A stretch of DNA of 64,000 nt from Methylocystis sp. (GTDB lineage Bacteria > Pseudomonadota > Alphaproteobacteria > Rhizobiales > Beijerinckiaceae): contig JALHNQ010000009.1 in NCBI GenBank assembly GCA_022843405.1, positions 1 to 64,000 on the forward strand, in the 5' to 3' direction. Below are positions 53,905-62,913 of this stretch, piece by piece. The notes beneath the pieces are model-generated. The model saw only the letters and a list, made by a program, of their open reading frames with translations. It was not told the origin of the DNA and searched no databases. Within the stretch, counting starts at the first letter, position 1; every line of letters starts with the position of its first letter. The position numbers were made by a program, and so were the translations under genes.

Positions 53905-53983
53905 GATCACGCTGCATTATTTGAGCGGAATCGCCCAAATGCAGATAAATTGATCGATTCCAAAAATTTAGAGCGCGCTCTAC
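53905..53983 (+). repeat. Dispersed palindromic repeat, copy 2
   Basis: A near copy of the 27471-27546 sequence, beginning GATCACGCTGCAT and passing through GCGGAATCGCCCAAATGCAG and AAATTGATCGATTC to the end palindrome GAGCGCGCTC. The hairpin arm is slightly altered (ATTATTTGAGCG). It follows the 76-residue gene by 19 bases, and a 12-base palindrome (53891-53902) sits between. Confidence 0.85.
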
Positions 53984-54022
53984 GTGAAAAGCCGGTTCCC
54001 GTTTTTTTTCGCGAGCCGCGCT

Positions 54023-54277
54023 CTAATGTCTCAGGCCGGTGGTGAATTCCCCGCTCCGCAGCCGCGCCGGCAGGGTTTCGGCGAAGGCGGCGATGGCTTC
54101 CTCGCCATAGGTCGCCACCAATTCGCGCAACGCCGCGGACAGTGCGGCATGTGCGAAGGAATCGCTTTCGATCCCCGCAAGTATGGCCTCGGCGAAAGCC
54201 TCGGTGACATAGGCGAGGGCGGCTCGATGCTGCTCACCGCCCAAGTCGCTCAGCGAGACGACGTTCGATTGGTTCAT
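54023..54277 (-). CDS. Small hypothetical protein
   Basis: An 84-residue, mostly helical protein with Ala-rich composition (AYVTEAFAEAILAGIESDSF, ALRELVATYGEEAIAAFAET). No family is recognised, no signal peptide, and no metal-binding motif. Its neutral codon use matches the surroundings, so it is probably a real host gene. It is downstream of the TIGR02301-type gene on the same strand. Confidence 0.55.
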   Translation of the reverse strand: MNQSNVVSLSDLGGEQHRAALAYVTEAFAEAILAGIESDSFAHAALSAALRELVATYGEEAIAAFAETLPARLRSGEFTTGLRH

Positions 54278-54350
54278 TGGGCCACTCTAGAGAAGCCGCT
54301 CGCGCCGCGCGAGGCGACGCTCGCCGGAAGGTTAATTTCGCCAAGGGCGT

Positions 54351-54941
54351 TTAAGGATTTCCGTAACGATAGGTGATGTCGCGGGTGAGCCGCGAGGCTT
54401 CCGCCAGATAGCGGGAAATCACGGCTTTGGCGTTGGGCGTGCAGGCGCGATAGGTCAGCTCGTAGCCATGGAATCCGCGGTTGAACGAGGCCATCAGCCT
54501 CTGGCGACGCGATCCGCTCGGCGCGTCGGCGTCGAGCAGGGCGGCCATTTTCACGCGCCATTCGTCGCCATCGCCGGCGCCGCAGAGGTCGCGCAAAAAG
54601 GACAATGCGCCGAGGACTTCCGAGAGCCGGGTAATCTGCGGCTCGTAAGGCGGCGGCGGACGCTCGGGCCCGCTGGGACCCGCTGCCGGCGTCGCGCCCG
54701 GCGCTCCCGGCGCGCCGGGGGTTTGCGGCTTCGTCTGCCCCTGCCCCTGCCCGGCGGCGTCCCGCTTGCGCGGCGGCGGGCGATCGGACCGTCTAGGCTC
54801 TGGCGCCCGATGGTGCCGAGGACCGTCGAAACCGCCGAAGAGGAAATCGAAAGGGTCTTGAGCAGCTGCTTCGCTCGCTAAGAGCGTCGCGGCCGCCACC
54901 GCGGCGAGCGCCGCCGCCGCGCGCTTTGATTGCGCCGTCAT
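54351..54941 (-). CDS. TIGR02301-family exported protein
   Basis: A 196-residue protein with a signal peptide (about 9-28) and a low-complexity linker rich in Pro, Gly and Gln (about 45-95). The C-terminal domain matches TIGR02301: [20 protein letters not shown] and [14 protein letters not shown], then [20 protein letters not shown]. The family is restricted to alphaproteobacteria and of unknown role, with a disulfide-forming Cys pair. ATG 54941 overlaps the pdxH stop, so the pair is translationally coupled. Confidence 0.82.
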   Translation of the reverse strand: MTAQSKRAAAALAAVAAATLLASEAAAQDPFDFLFGGFDGPRHHRAPEPRRSDRPPPRKRDAAGQGQGQTKPQTPGAPGAPGATPAAGPSGPERPPPPYEPQITRLSEVLGALSFLRDLCGAGDGDEWRVKMAALLDADAPSGSRRQRLMASFNRGFHGYELTYRACTPNAKAVISRYLAEASRLTRDITYRYGNP

Positions 54942-55570
54942 GGGTAGAGCCGCTCCTTTCGCCAAGGTTCGCCAGGCGCCGCCCGGAAAAAGCGGACGCG
55001 GTCATGAAGCCGGAACGGCCGATCGGACCAGAATTCCATTGCAATGGGCGCAATCCGGAAGCCCCGCCAATAAGGCGGCCTCGGAATGGCGCCGATCACA
55101 TATTTAGCGGCGAAGGCGGCCACCGATTTTTCGAGCGCGAAGCGGCTCTCCAGCGGCCGCGACTGTTGGCTCGCCCAGGCGCCGATGCGGGAGTCGCGCA
55201 GGCGGCTGGCGAAATAGTCATCCGCCTCGGCGTCGCTGACAGGGCCGACGGGTCCGCGCAGCCGCACCTGACGGCGAAGCGACTTCCAGTGAAATAGCCC
55301 CGCCGCCTGCATATTGGCCTCGAGCTGGCGCCCCTTGGCGCTCTCCGCATTGGTGTAGAATACGAAACCGTCGGGCGTCCATTCTTTCAAGAGCACCATG
55401 CGCGCGTCGGGAAGGCCGCCGGCGTCCGCCGTCGCCAGGACCATCGCCTCGGGGTCGTTCGGCTCTTTGCGTTTCGCATCCTCGAACCATTGCGCGAACA
55501 ATGCGAAAGGCTCGGCGGCGTCGACAAAGTCACCGGGCGTTAACGCGTTCAAGCGAGTATCCCTTATCAA
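54938..55570 (-). CDS. pdxH: Pyridoxamine 5'-phosphate oxidase
   Basis: A 210-residue FMN enzyme that oxidises pyridoxamine or pyridoxine 5'-phosphate to pyridoxal phosphate, needed by GcvP and other PLP enzymes. Signatures are [52 protein letters not shown] and [20 protein letters not shown] ending in ERLYP. Start codons are weak: TTG 55570 has no clear ribosome site, while TTG 55552 has AAGGGA upstream. Divergent from a lipoprotein gene. Confidence 0.93.
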   Translation of the reverse strand: MIRDTRLNALTPGDFVDAAEPFALFAQWFEDAKRKEPNDPEAMVLATADAGGLPDARMVLLKEWTPDGFVFYTNAESAKGRQLEANMQAAGLFHWKSLRRQVRLRGPVGPVSDAEADDYFASRLRDSRIGAWASQQSRPLESRFALEKSVAAFAAKYVIGAIPRPPYWRGFRIAPIAMEFWSDRPFRLHDRVRFFRAAPGEPWRKERLYP

Positions 55571-55653
55571 GCCGAGACAAAGATCGGCGGTTCGAAGGTG
55601 GCCGTTTGCAGTTCCAGCGCGTCAGACATACCGCCGCTTGCGTCATTGCTCAA

Positions 55654-56103
55654 ATGTCGCGCGGCGCCTGCCTTATCGTCCTGACCGGGACGGCCGGCGC
55701 TCTTTCCGGCTGCTCCATCGCCGTGCCGATGGCTGCGGAGCCTTCGGACATGTTGGGCAGCGCGCGCGCGACGACGGACGTGACCGGCGCGATCCCGAAA
55801 TCTCCGCCGAAATTGTCTCGTGCGCTCGATCCCGAAGATCATCGCCGCGCCATTGCCGCGATGAGCACGGCGCTCGATCCGCAGGGAAGCGGCATGAGCG
55901 TCAATTGGGACAATCCGGAGACCGGCGCCAAGGGCTCCTTCACGCCGATCGGCCAGCCCTATCCGCTGGAAGGCATGATCTGCCGCGCCTTCCATGCCGA
56001 TATCGCGGTGAACGAAACGCAGGAGAGCCTTCAAGGCGCCGCCTGTCGCGAAAAAACCGCCGAATGGGCGCTCACCGAGGTGAAGCTGTTGAAGAAAGGG
56101 TGA
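55654..56103 (+). CDS. RT0821/Lpp0805-family surface lipoprotein
   Basis: A 149-residue protein with a lipoprotein signal: hydrophobic core (ACLIVLTGTAGALSGCS) and lipobox LSGC, so the mature protein starts with a lipidated Cys near 20. The C-terminal part (SVNWDNPETGAKGSFTPIGQ, CRAFHADIAVN, GAACREKTAEW) fits the surface antigen-like 17-kDa family of alphaproteobacteria. The two late cysteines may pair. It is followed by a small membrane gene one base later. Confidence 0.8.
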   Translation: MSRGACLIVLTGTAGALSGCSIAVPMAAEPSDMLGSARATTDVTGAIPKSPPKLSRALDPEDHRRAIAAMSTALDPQGSGMSVNWDNPETGAKGSFTPIGQPYPLEGMICRAFHADIAVNETQESLQGAACREKTAEWALTEVKLLKKG

Positions 56104-56104
56104 A

Positions 56105-56389
56105 ATGTCGGCGCCCTTCGGCAGACGACTCGTCATGACGACCATCGCCGCGATCCTGGCGATTCCGGCGTTCTTTCTTTTTGCGCGCGCGATTACCGCC
56201 TGGAAGCAAGGCTACGCCTGGGCGGAAATGGACTGGGACGACAAGGGTCATACGTCGATTGCGGATTTCCTGCGCGCCGCCGATGTCGGCAAGCGGCCGG
56301 TCGACGTGAACGGCCAGTCCTGCGTCGAATATTTCCTCTACCGGGAAGGGATGACGGTGAAGATCGTCTGCCCGCGCGGCGGAAACTAA
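56105..56389 (+). CDS. Small membrane-anchored hypothetical protein
   Basis: A 94-residue protein with one N-terminal membrane segment (MTTIAAILAIPAFFLFARAI, about 11-30) and a periplasmic acidic tail with two cysteines (GQSCVEYF, KIVCPRGG). Unknown family. It follows the lipoprotein gene without a gap, so they are probably one operon. Its stop overlaps the stop of the opposite FAD oxidase gene by three bases (56386-56389). Confidence 0.6.
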   Translation: MSAPFGRRLVMTTIAAILAIPAFFLFARAITAWKQGYAWAEMDWDDKGHTSIADFLRAADVGKRPVDVNGQSCVEYFLYREGMTVKIVCPRGGN

Positions 56390-57810
56390 AGCAAGACGCC
56401 CGGATTGAGGATGCCGTTTGGATCAAGCGCCGCCTTGATCGCGCGCATGGCGTCGAGCGCGGCAGGGTCTTTCGTCTCGCGCAACAGATCGCGCTTCAGC
56501 CGGCCGATTCCATGTTCGGCGGAAATCGAGCCGCCGAGTTCGCGCACGACGCCATGCACGATGGCGTTGATCTCCGCCCAACGCGCCAGGAATTCCGCTT
56601 TGTCGGCGCCGACGGGCTGCGAGACGTTATAGTGGATGTTGCCGTCGCCCATATGGCCGAAGGGAATGGGCCGCGCCTGCGGGAAAGCCTCGCGCAGCCT
56701 TCGCCCAGCTTCTTCAATGAAATGCGGAATTTCGCTCACCGGAACGGCCACATCGTGCTTGATTGAGCCGCCCTCGCGCTTTTGCGCTTCCGACATGCTT
56801 TCGCGCAGCTTCCACAGCGCGCCCGCCTGATCCAATGATTGCGCCAGCGTCGCGTCCTGCGCCAAATCCGCGTCGAGGGCGGCGGCGAGAATTTCGGCGC
56901 CGGCGCGCTCAGCTTCGCCATCAGCGAAAGCGGCGAGTTCGACGAGCGCATACCAGTCGTGCGGCTGCGCCAGTGGATCGCGCGTTCCGGGAATGTGACG
57001 CAGCACGAGCGCCAGTCCCGATCGCGACGCGACCTCAAATGCGTTGAGCGTCGGTCCGGCGCGGCCTTTGACGAAGTTCAAGAGTTTCAGCGCTTGCGCC
57101 GGATCGCGCAGCCCCAAAAACGCGACGGCGCGCGAGCGCGGACGCGGGAAAAGCTTGAGCGTCGCGGCGGTGATGACGCCTAGCGTTCCTTCAGAGCCGA
57201 TGAAGAGCCGAGTCAGATCGTAGCCGGTGTTGTCCTTGCGCAGCGCGCCGAGCGTCGATAGCAGCCGGCCGTCGGCGAGCGCGACTTCGACGCCGAGCGC
57301 AAGGTCGCGCATCGAGCCATAGGCGATGACATGAACGCCGCCGGCGTTGGTCGCGAGATTGCCGCCGATGGTGCAGCTGCCTTCCGAGGCCAGCGACAGC
57401 GGGAAGAAGCGGTCGGCGGCCTGCGCGGCGTCCTGCGCCTGCGCCAGCGTCACGCCCGCCTCGACGGTCATCGCGTCGGCGTCCGCGTCGACGGCGCGGA
57501 TTTGGTTGAGCCTTTCAAGCGAGAGCACCACCGATGCACCGCTCGCGTCGGGGGTCTGGCCGCCGACAAGTCCGGTATTGCCGCCTTGAGGGGCTACGGG
57601 CGCGCCGGATTCATTGCATAGCGAAAGAATGTCGCCGACTTCGCGCGCGGTTCGCGGCTTTAGCACACAGAGCGCGCGGCCATGATAGAGGTCGCGGGGC
57701 TCGCCGAGATAGGGCGACATCGCCGTCGCATCCGTTACGACGGCCGCCTCGCCGACAATGGCCGCGAGACGAGAGAGGAAAAGAGGCGCGTCAGACCGAT
57801 CGGCTGTCAC
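56386..57810 (-). CDS. FAD-linked oxidase, GlcD/D-2-hydroxyglutarate dehydrogenase type
   Basis: A 474-residue flavoprotein. The FAD-binding domain (about 30-215: GAPVAPQGGNTGLVGGQTPD, EGSCTIGGNLATNAGGVHVI) is followed by the FAD-oxidase C-domain (FGHMGDGNIHYNVSQPVG, SAEHGIGRLKRD). Members oxidise D-lactate, glycolate or 2-hydroxyglutarate. The GlcE/GlcF partner genes are absent, which favours a single-subunit D-2-hydroxyacid dehydrogenase. The start codon is GTG 57810. Confidence 0.88.
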   Translation of the reverse strand: MTADRSDAPLFLSRLAAIVGEAAVVTDATAMSPYLGEPRDLYHGRALCVLKPRTAREVGDILSLCNESGAPVAPQGGNTGLVGGQTPDASGASVVLSLERLNQIRAVDADADAMTVEAGVTLAQAQDAAQAADRFFPLSLASEGSCTIGGNLATNAGGVHVIAYGSMRDLALGVEVALADGRLLSTLGALRKDNTGYDLTRLFIGSEGTLGVITAATLKLFPRPRSRAVAFLGLRDPAQALKLLNFVKGRAGPTLNAFEVASRSGLALVLRHIPGTRDPLAQPHDWYALVELAAFADGEAERAGAEILAAALDADLAQDATLAQSLDQAGALWKLRESMSEAQKREGGSIKHDVAVPVSEIPHFIEEAGRRLREAFPQARPIPFGHMGDGNIHYNVSQPVGADKAEFLARWAEINAIVHGVVRELGGSISAEHGIGRLKRDLLRETKDPAALDAMRAIKAALDPNGILNPGVLL

Positions 57811-57845
57811 AGTCAGTAGGATGCGCCCTTTTTGTCGCGCTGTCC

Positions 57846-57965
57846 TTAGCGATAAGGACGGCGGCGGTCGTCTTTGCGGCGGGCGTAGACATAGGCGCGC
57901 ATGGCGACAGGTGCACTAGCGAGGACGATACTGCACAATGTCGCGGCGATAAGCGCATTCATCAT
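57846..57965 (-). CDS. Short membrane peptide (39 residues)
   Basis: The frame begins MMNALIAATLCSIVLASAPV (a single membrane segment) and ends RRKDDRRRPYR, a strongly basic tail, then TAA at 57846-57848. A strong ribosome site GGAAGGAGA sits at a correct distance before ATG 57965. Peptides of this type are common, often unannotated. It lies between the FAD oxidase and RNA methyltransferase genes on the same strand. Function is unknown. Confidence 0.65.
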   Translation of the reverse strand: MMNALIAATLCSIVLASAPVAMRAYVYARRKDDRRRPYR

Positions 57966-58148
57966 GACGGTCTCCTTCCAGATCACGGAAATTATTTAAC
58001 TTCCGGCTACGCTGGACTACATCGCAAATCCTATGCCTGATTTGGCGGACCGGCAACTCCGCAGAGCACGACCGCTGCGTCTCAATGTCGCTTCTTGACT
58101 CTCCTGTGACATTCTCGGCACAGGAGCGTGACGCCGGCGCCGATGATT

Positions 58149-59420
58149 TCATCCAAGCAGACGGCGTTTTGCGGATTTGCGCCGGCTCTCCCTCTCAAGA
58201 ACCGCCACGATCTCGACATGCGCCGCATAGCGGAACTGATCGAGAGGCGCGATCTCGCGAATGACGTAGCCGCCTTTGAGCAAAATTGCGGCGTCGCGGG
58301 CGAAACTTTGAGCATTGCAGGACACGGCGACGACGATTGGAACATCCGAGCGCCCGATTTCGGCCGCTTGGGCGGCGGCGCCGGCCCGCGGCGGATCGAA
58401 GACGATAGCGTCGAAGCCGCTGAGTTCCTTGGTGTTCAGCGGCCGGGCGAAGAGATCGCGTTCGATCGCTTCGAGCGGGAGCAGGCCCTGCGCCGCCTGT
58501 GCGGCGGCGCGCATGGCCGCGATCGCCGAACCGTCCGAATCATAGGCGCTGACCTTGGCGCGTTGCGCCAGCCGAAGCGCGAAGGCGCCGACGCCGCAGA
58601 AAAGATCGGCGACGCTTTGCGCGTTCCACGTCGCCTTCAGGACACGCGCCGCGAGCTCATCTTCGCCGGCCTGCGTCGCCTGCAGGAAGGCGCCGGCGGG
58701 AAGCGTCAGCGTCGCAACGCCGATTGCGATTTGTGGCGCATGACGCAAAGCGACGAGCCTGCCGTGATTGGTCAGGCGCGCCAGATCATGCGCCTCGGCG
58801 GTGGAGATCAGCGCGTCGATTTCAGCCTTATCAAGCGGGCCGGCGCCGCGCAGCTCCACATCCAAACCGCCAAGCGTCGCCGTGATGGCGATGTCGAGCG
58901 GCTTGCCGAGCGGCGCGAGAACTGCGGCGATCGCGCGCGCGGCGGCCAATGCCCCGTCAAGCTCTGGCGCGAGCAAGGGGCAGCAGTCGATCTCGACGAT
59001 TCGATGCGAACGCGCCGCCATGAAGCCTACGTGCGCTTTTCCGGATTCGAATCGCGCGTGAAAAGTCACGCGGCGGCGGCCGGCGCCATGCGCGTCAATT
59101 AGAGGCGTGACCTCTAGCTGCAGTCCGGCGTTAAGAAGCGCCGTATCGACAAGGCCGCGCTTCCACTCGGCATAGGCGTCGGCGCGCAGCGCCTGCACCG
59201 CGCAGCCGCCGCAATCTTCAAAGTGCGGACAGATCGGCGCGATGCGCTGCGGGGAGGCTTCGACGATGTCGACGAGTCGCGCATGATCGCCGTCCACTTC
59301 CGCGGTCACGGTCTCGCCGGGAAGCGCGTAGGGAACGAAGACGCGCTTTTCATGCAGCAACGCGACGCCCTCGCCGCGATGGCCGAGCCGTTCGATGACG
59401 AGACGCTGCGGGCTAATCAC
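58149..59420 (-). CDS. TRAM-domain 23S rRNA/tRNA uracil methyltransferase (RlmD/TrmA type)
   Basis: A 423-residue SAM-dependent 5-methyluridine methyltransferase. The N-terminal TRAM-like strand (RLVIERLGHRGEGVAL) precedes an Fe-S cluster set C64, C70, C73 (CPHFEDCGGC) plus a fourth Cys near 147 (EIDCCPLL). The Rossmann motif is ADLFCGVGAFALRLA; the catalytic Cys is in VAVSCNAQSFARD. Subfamily (RlmC, RlmD or TrmA) cannot be chosen. The start is GTG 59420, next to a repeat element. Confidence 0.88.
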   Translation of the reverse strand: MISPQRLVIERLGHRGEGVALLHEKRVFVPYALPGETVTAEVDGDHARLVDIVEASPQRIAPICPHFEDCGGCAVQALRADAYAEWKRGLVDTALLNAGLQLEVTPLIDAHGAGRRRVTFHARFESGKAHVGFMAARSHRIVEIDCCPLLAPELDGALAAARAIAAVLAPLGKPLDIAITATLGGLDVELRGAGPLDKAEIDALISTAEAHDLARLTNHGRLVALRHAPQIAIGVATLTLPAGAFLQATQAGEDELAARVLKATWNAQSVADLFCGVGAFALRLAQRAKVSAYDSDGSAIAAMRAAAQAAQGLLPLEAIERDLFARPLNTKELSGFDAIVFDPPRAGAAAQAAEIGRSDVPIVVAVSCNAQSFARDAAILLKGGYVIREIAPLDQFRYAAHVEIVAVLERESRRKSAKRRLLG

Positions 59421-59426
59421 CCAAGC

Positions 59427-59566
59427 CCCTCACCTTACCTCTCCCCGCAAGCGGGGAGAGGGAACGGACACGTAGCGCACAATTCTGCGGCGCGCGAAGC
59501 GACAAACGTATTGTGGAGCGCTTGCCGCCTCTTCTCCCCGCTTGCGGGGAGAAGTGAGATGAGGGG
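59427..59566. repeat. RIME-like intergenic element with 36-bp inverted ends
   Basis: The left end reads CCCCTCACCTTACCTCTCCC and includes CTCCCCGCAAGCGGGGAG; the right end is its inverse (CTCCCCGCTTGCGGGGAG, then TGAGATGAGGGG). The two 36-base ends agree at about 30 positions and each also forms a hairpin. Such elements are widespread in Rhizobiales intergenic DNA (RIME/MITE-like). It lies between the methyltransferase start and the tlyA stop. Confidence 0.85.
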
Positions 59567-59586
59567 CCAGGGGTTTGGCGCGGCTT

Positions 59587-60315
59587 TCAAACATTGGCGC
59601 CATGAATCAAGAATTCGCGATTGCCGTCTCCGCCTTCGATCGGCGAAGGAATGACGCCGCAAACGCGCCAGCGCAAAGCTTCGATTTCGCGTTCTATGCG
59701 CGCGCAGACCTGCGCGTGAATCTTCTCGTCGCGCACCACGCCCTTCTTCGCCGCCGCGCGGCCGGCCTCGAACTGCGGCTTGATCAGCGCGACGAGATCG
59801 GCGCGCGGCGCGGCGAGCGACAGGACATGCGGCAGAAGCGCTGTGAGCGAAATAAAACTCGCGTCGATGACGATCAGGCTCGGCGCCTCGGCAAGATGCG
59901 CCGCGCTCAGCGCGCGCGCGTCCCGCCCTTCCAGCGACGTCACGCGCCGATCGGCGCGCAGCCTTTCATGCAATTGCCCGTGACCAACGTCGACGGCGGC
60001 GACATGGCGCGCGCCGCACGTCAACAGAACCTCGGTGAAGCCGCCCGTCGAGGCGCCGACATCGAGACAGAAGCGTCCTTGAGGATCGACGCCGAAATGA
60101 TTGAGCGCATGCGCAAGCTTCACGCCGCCGCGCGACACCCAGGGGTAAGCGGCGCGCGCCTCAATATTCGCGTCGGCGGCGATCGGCTCGGAGGGTTTCC
60201 TGACGACGCGGCCGTCGACGCTGACAAGGCCGGCTTCGATCGCCTCGCGCGCCTTGGCGCGGCTCTCGAAGAGACCTCGTGCATGGAGCGCGGTATCGGC
60301 GCGGGTCGCGGCCAT
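59587..60315 (-). CDS. tlyA: TlyA-family rRNA 2'-O-methyltransferase / hemolysin-like
   Basis: A 242-residue protein with an N-terminal S4 RNA-binding domain (about 8-60: ALHARGLFESRAKAREAIEA, GLVSVDGRVVRKPSE) and a FtsJ-like SAM domain (CLDVGASTGGFTEVLL, VAAVDVGHGQLHERLR, IVIDASFISLTALLPHV, LVALIKPQFEAGR). In mycobacteria TlyA methylates rRNA 2'-O positions. ATG 60315 follows GGGAGAG and begins two bases after the ABC permease stop, so the genes may be an operon. Confidence 0.9.
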   Translation of the reverse strand: MAATRADTALHARGLFESRAKAREAIEAGLVSVDGRVVRKPSEPIAADANIEARAAYPWVSRGGVKLAHALNHFGVDPQGRFCLDVGASTGGFTEVLLTCGARHVAAVDVGHGQLHERLRADRRVTSLEGRDARALSAAHLAEAPSLIVIDASFISLTALLPHVLSLAAPRADLVALIKPQFEAGRAAAKKGVVRDEKIHAQVCARIEREIEALRWRVCGVIPSPIEGGDGNREFLIHGANV

Positions 60316-60317
60316 CG

Positions 60318-61130
60318 TCACTCTCCCGTCTGCAGCAGCGTTCCGGCGCGCCGAGCGCTCTGCAACAACATGCCAAACGCGGCGGACGCGGCCGCGAACA
60401 GAACGACGTCGATCGCGAGCCCCTGCGCCAGCAGGTCCCAGCGAATGACATGTTCGATCAATACGGCGCGCAGACCTTCGAACACATAGGTCGGCGGCAG
60501 CATCCACGAGACCGGCTGCAGCCATGTCGGCAGCGTCGTCACCGGATAATAGACGGCGCCGAGCGGCTGCACGAAAAACATCAGCGACCAGACGAGATTT
60601 TCCGCGCCAAGCCCATAGCGCAGCAGAATGCCGGAGACAAAAAGCCCGATGCTCCAGGCAAAGAGCATCAGCACGACGAAGAAGGCGGCGAAGGCGATCC
60701 CCAGCGCCCACAGATTGAAACCGAAAAACAGGATCGCAAAAATCGTGACGGGAAGCACGCCGACCATCAATCGAATAAGGCTCATCGCGACCAGCGCGCT
60801 GACGAACTCCGCCGGCCGCAATGGACTCATCAAGATGTTCGGCAGATTGCGCGACCACATTTCCTCGATGAAGGAGAAGCAGAAGCCTTGTTGGCCGCGC
60901 AGCAGAATGTCCCATAGAAGAATGGCGCCGATCAGCGTGCCGGCGGCCTGCGCCGCGCCGCCCGGCGCTGCGAGCGCGCCGGCGCGCACAAGATAGGTCT
61001 GCAAAAATCCCCAAGTGAGAAGCTGAACGGTCGGCCAGTAGATGATGTCGAGCACCCTCGTGCGGGAGGCGCGCAGAAGATAAGAATAGCGCAACACCAT
61101 CGCGCCGACGCGCTTGAAGGAGAAACTCAT
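60318..61130 (-). CDS. ABC-2 type transporter permease
   Basis: A 270-residue membrane protein with about six helices of the ABC-2 type. The typical loop near the middle (EEMWSRNLPNILMSPLRPAEF) and terminal PLGAVYYPVTTLPTWLQPVS and LPPTYVFEGLRAVLIE resemble Wzm/NodJ-type export permeases. The ATG overlaps the stop of the ATPase gene (ATGA). The cargo is unknown. Confidence 0.88.
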   Translation of the reverse strand: MSFSFKRVGAMVLRYSYLLRASRTRVLDIIYWPTVQLLTWGFLQTYLVRAGALAAPGGAAQAAGTLIGAILLWDILLRGQQGFCFSFIEEMWSRNLPNILMSPLRPAEFVSALVAMSLIRLMVGVLPVTIFAILFFGFNLWALGIAFAAFFVVLMLFAWSIGLFVSGILLRYGLGAENLVWSLMFFVQPLGAVYYPVTTLPTWLQPVSWMLPPTYVFEGLRAVLIEHVIRWDLLAQGLAIDVVLFAAASAAFGMLLQSARRAGTLLQTGE

Positions 61131-61891
61131 GCCGCATCTCCGTCGACTCGGCCGCGGGCGACGTCGAGAAACACTTCTTCGAGCGTGTCGCGTCCGTAGC
61201 GCGCCAGGAGATTGGCGGGCGAACCATCGTCGACGAGGATTCCGTCCTTCAGCATCAGCACGCGGTCGCAGAGGCGCTCGACCTCATTCATATTGTGCGA
61301 GGCGAGCAGGATTGCGCAATTATGCGTGCGCCGATGGGCTTCAAGTCGCGCCCGCACCCAGTCGGCCGTGTCCGGGTCGAGCGACGCGGTCGGCTCGTCG
61401 AGCAGCAGGAGCTGCGGGTCGTTGATCAACGATTTGGCGATGGCGACGCGCGTCTTCTGGCCCGCGGACAAGCGTCCGGTCTGGCGGTCGAGAAAATCGC
61501 CAAGCGCGAGATCCGTCGCAAGCTGCTCGATTTTCGCGTCAACATTCTCGACGTCATAGAGCATGCCGAAGATGCGCAAATTCTGCCGCACGGTGAGGCG
61601 ATGCGGCAGGTCGACATAGGGGCTCTCGAAATTCATCCGGCCGAGCGCGCGATAGCGCTCGCGCGACATGTCGCAGCCGAAGACATGGATCGAGCCTTGC
61701 GTCGGTTCGATCAACCCCATCACCATGCCGATCGTCGTGGTCTTTCCGGCGCCATTGCCGCCGAGCAGACCGGTAACGGAGCCGGCCTCGAGCGAGAATT
61801 CGAGCGGGCCGACAACTCGGCGATTGTCGTAATTCTTGGAAAGGCCGGCGACGGCAAGCGTCGGCTCTGGCGCGACTGCATTTTGGGACAT
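61127..61891 (-). CDS. ABC transporter ATP-binding protein
   Basis: A 254-residue ATPase partner of the ABC-2 permease. Walker A is GGNGAGKTTT (44-53), the signature motif is LSAGQKTRVAIAKSL, Walker B is LLLLDEPTASLDPDTADWV and the switch His is in ILLASHNMNEVERLCDRV. The position and coupling show that it drives the adjacent permease. NodI/drug-exporter-type ATPases are the closest in appearance. It is divergent from no gene; mutM follows 40 bases upstream on the same strand. Confidence 0.93.
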   Translation of the reverse strand: MSQNAVAPEPTLAVAGLSKNYDNRRVVGPLEFSLEAGSVTGLLGGNGAGKTTTIGMVMGLIEPTQGSIHVFGCDMSRERYRALGRMNFESPYVDLPHRLTVRQNLRIFGMLYDVENVDAKIEQLATDLALGDFLDRQTGRLSAGQKTRVAIAKSLINDPQLLLLDEPTASLDPDTADWVRARLEAHRRTHNCAILLASHNMNEVERLCDRVLMLKDGILVDDGSPANLLARYGRDTLEEVFLDVARGRVDGDAA

Positions 61892-61931
61892 GGGCGTTAT
61901 TAAGCCCGCCGCGGCCAGCCTCGCAAGGGCG

Positions 61932-62801
61932 TCATTTCTGGCAACGGGGACAATAGAATGTCGAACGGCCGGACTGGACGACGCGCGCGATCGTTCCTTT
62001 GCAGCTCGGCGTCGGGCAGGCGGCGCCTTCGCGGTCGTAGACCCGGAAACTATGCTGGAAATAGCCGAGCGAGCCGTCGATCTGGCGATGGTCGCGCAGG
62101 GATGAGCCGCCCGCCTCCAGCGCGTCCTTTAAGACATCCTTGATCGCCTGCGGCAGCCGCGCCAGCGCGGCTGTGGGCCTGCCGCTTGCCGTGACGAGCA
62201 AGCCCGTGGCGCGCAGCGGCGAGATATGGGCGCGATGTAGGGCCTCGCAGACATAAATATTGCCAAGCCCGGCGATCAGGCGCTGATCGAGGAGCAGCGC
62301 CTTGACCGGCGCCGCGCGTCCCTGAAAGGCGCCTGCAAGGAAAGCGGCGTCGAGCGCGTCGCCCAAGGGTTCGACGCCGAGGCCGCGAAAGCGTTCTTCC
62401 TCGTCGATCGCATGCGTGGGAATGAGCAGCATACAGCCGAAGCGGCGCGGATCGTTGTAAACGACGCGCTTCCCGTGATCGAGATGGAAGACGACATGAT
62501 CATGCGCGGCGCTCTTGTCGCGTTTGTGCTGAAAAACGCCGGGCGTGTCATCATCGATGCGGAAGGACCCGCTCATGCCGAGATGCATAATCAGCGAATG
62601 CGCATCGTCGAGGTCGGCGATGAGATATTTGGCGCGCCTGCGAAGGTCGAGAACGCGCCTGCCCTGAAGACGCGCGGCGAAGCGTTGAGGAAAGGGAAAG
62701 CGCAGATCATGGCGGCGAAGCTCGACGCGCGCGATCGTCGCGCCGACGAGCGCCGGGGCCAGTCCCCGCCGTACCGTTTCGACTTCGGGCAGTTCGGGCA
62801 T
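61932..62801 (-). CDS. mutM: Formamidopyrimidine-DNA glycosylase
   Basis: A 289-residue repair enzyme (Fpg) that removes 8-oxoguanine and cuts the abasic site. The N-terminus [16 protein letters not shown] carries the catalytic P2 and E3 after Met removal; [16 protein letters not shown] is the helix-two-turn-helix, and the C-terminal zinc finger has four Cys ([18 protein letters not shown]). Divergent from ubiE with 112 bases between, an arrangement common in alphaproteobacteria. Confidence 0.97.
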   Translation of the reverse strand: MPELPEVETVRRGLAPALVGATIARVELRRHDLRFPFPQRFAARLQGRRVLDLRRRAKYLIADLDDAHSLIMHLGMSGSFRIDDDTPGVFQHKRDKSAAHDHVVFHLDHGKRVVYNDPRRFGCMLLIPTHAIDEEERFRGLGVEPLGDALDAAFLAGAFQGRAAPVKALLLDQRLIAGLGNIYVCEALHRAHISPLRATGLLVTASGRPTAALARLPQAIKDVLKDALEAGGSSLRDHRQIDGSLGYFQHSFRVYDREGAACPTPSCKGTIARVVQSGRSTFYCPRCQK

Positions 62802-62913
62802 AACTCGGGTTCATCCCGTCACAAGAGCCGGCGCGCCGGAGCGGCGCGGGCGTAGCCACCGGCGCGGCGACAGGCTATACCGTCCCCTTCCTTCCTCGTC
62901 ACCCGAGCGCCTG

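Noticed and set aside
60316-61227. 5' extension of the tlyA frame to a start at 61227
   Set aside because: The extension overlaps the whole ABC permease gene in another frame; the S4-domain start at 60315 has its own ribosome site.
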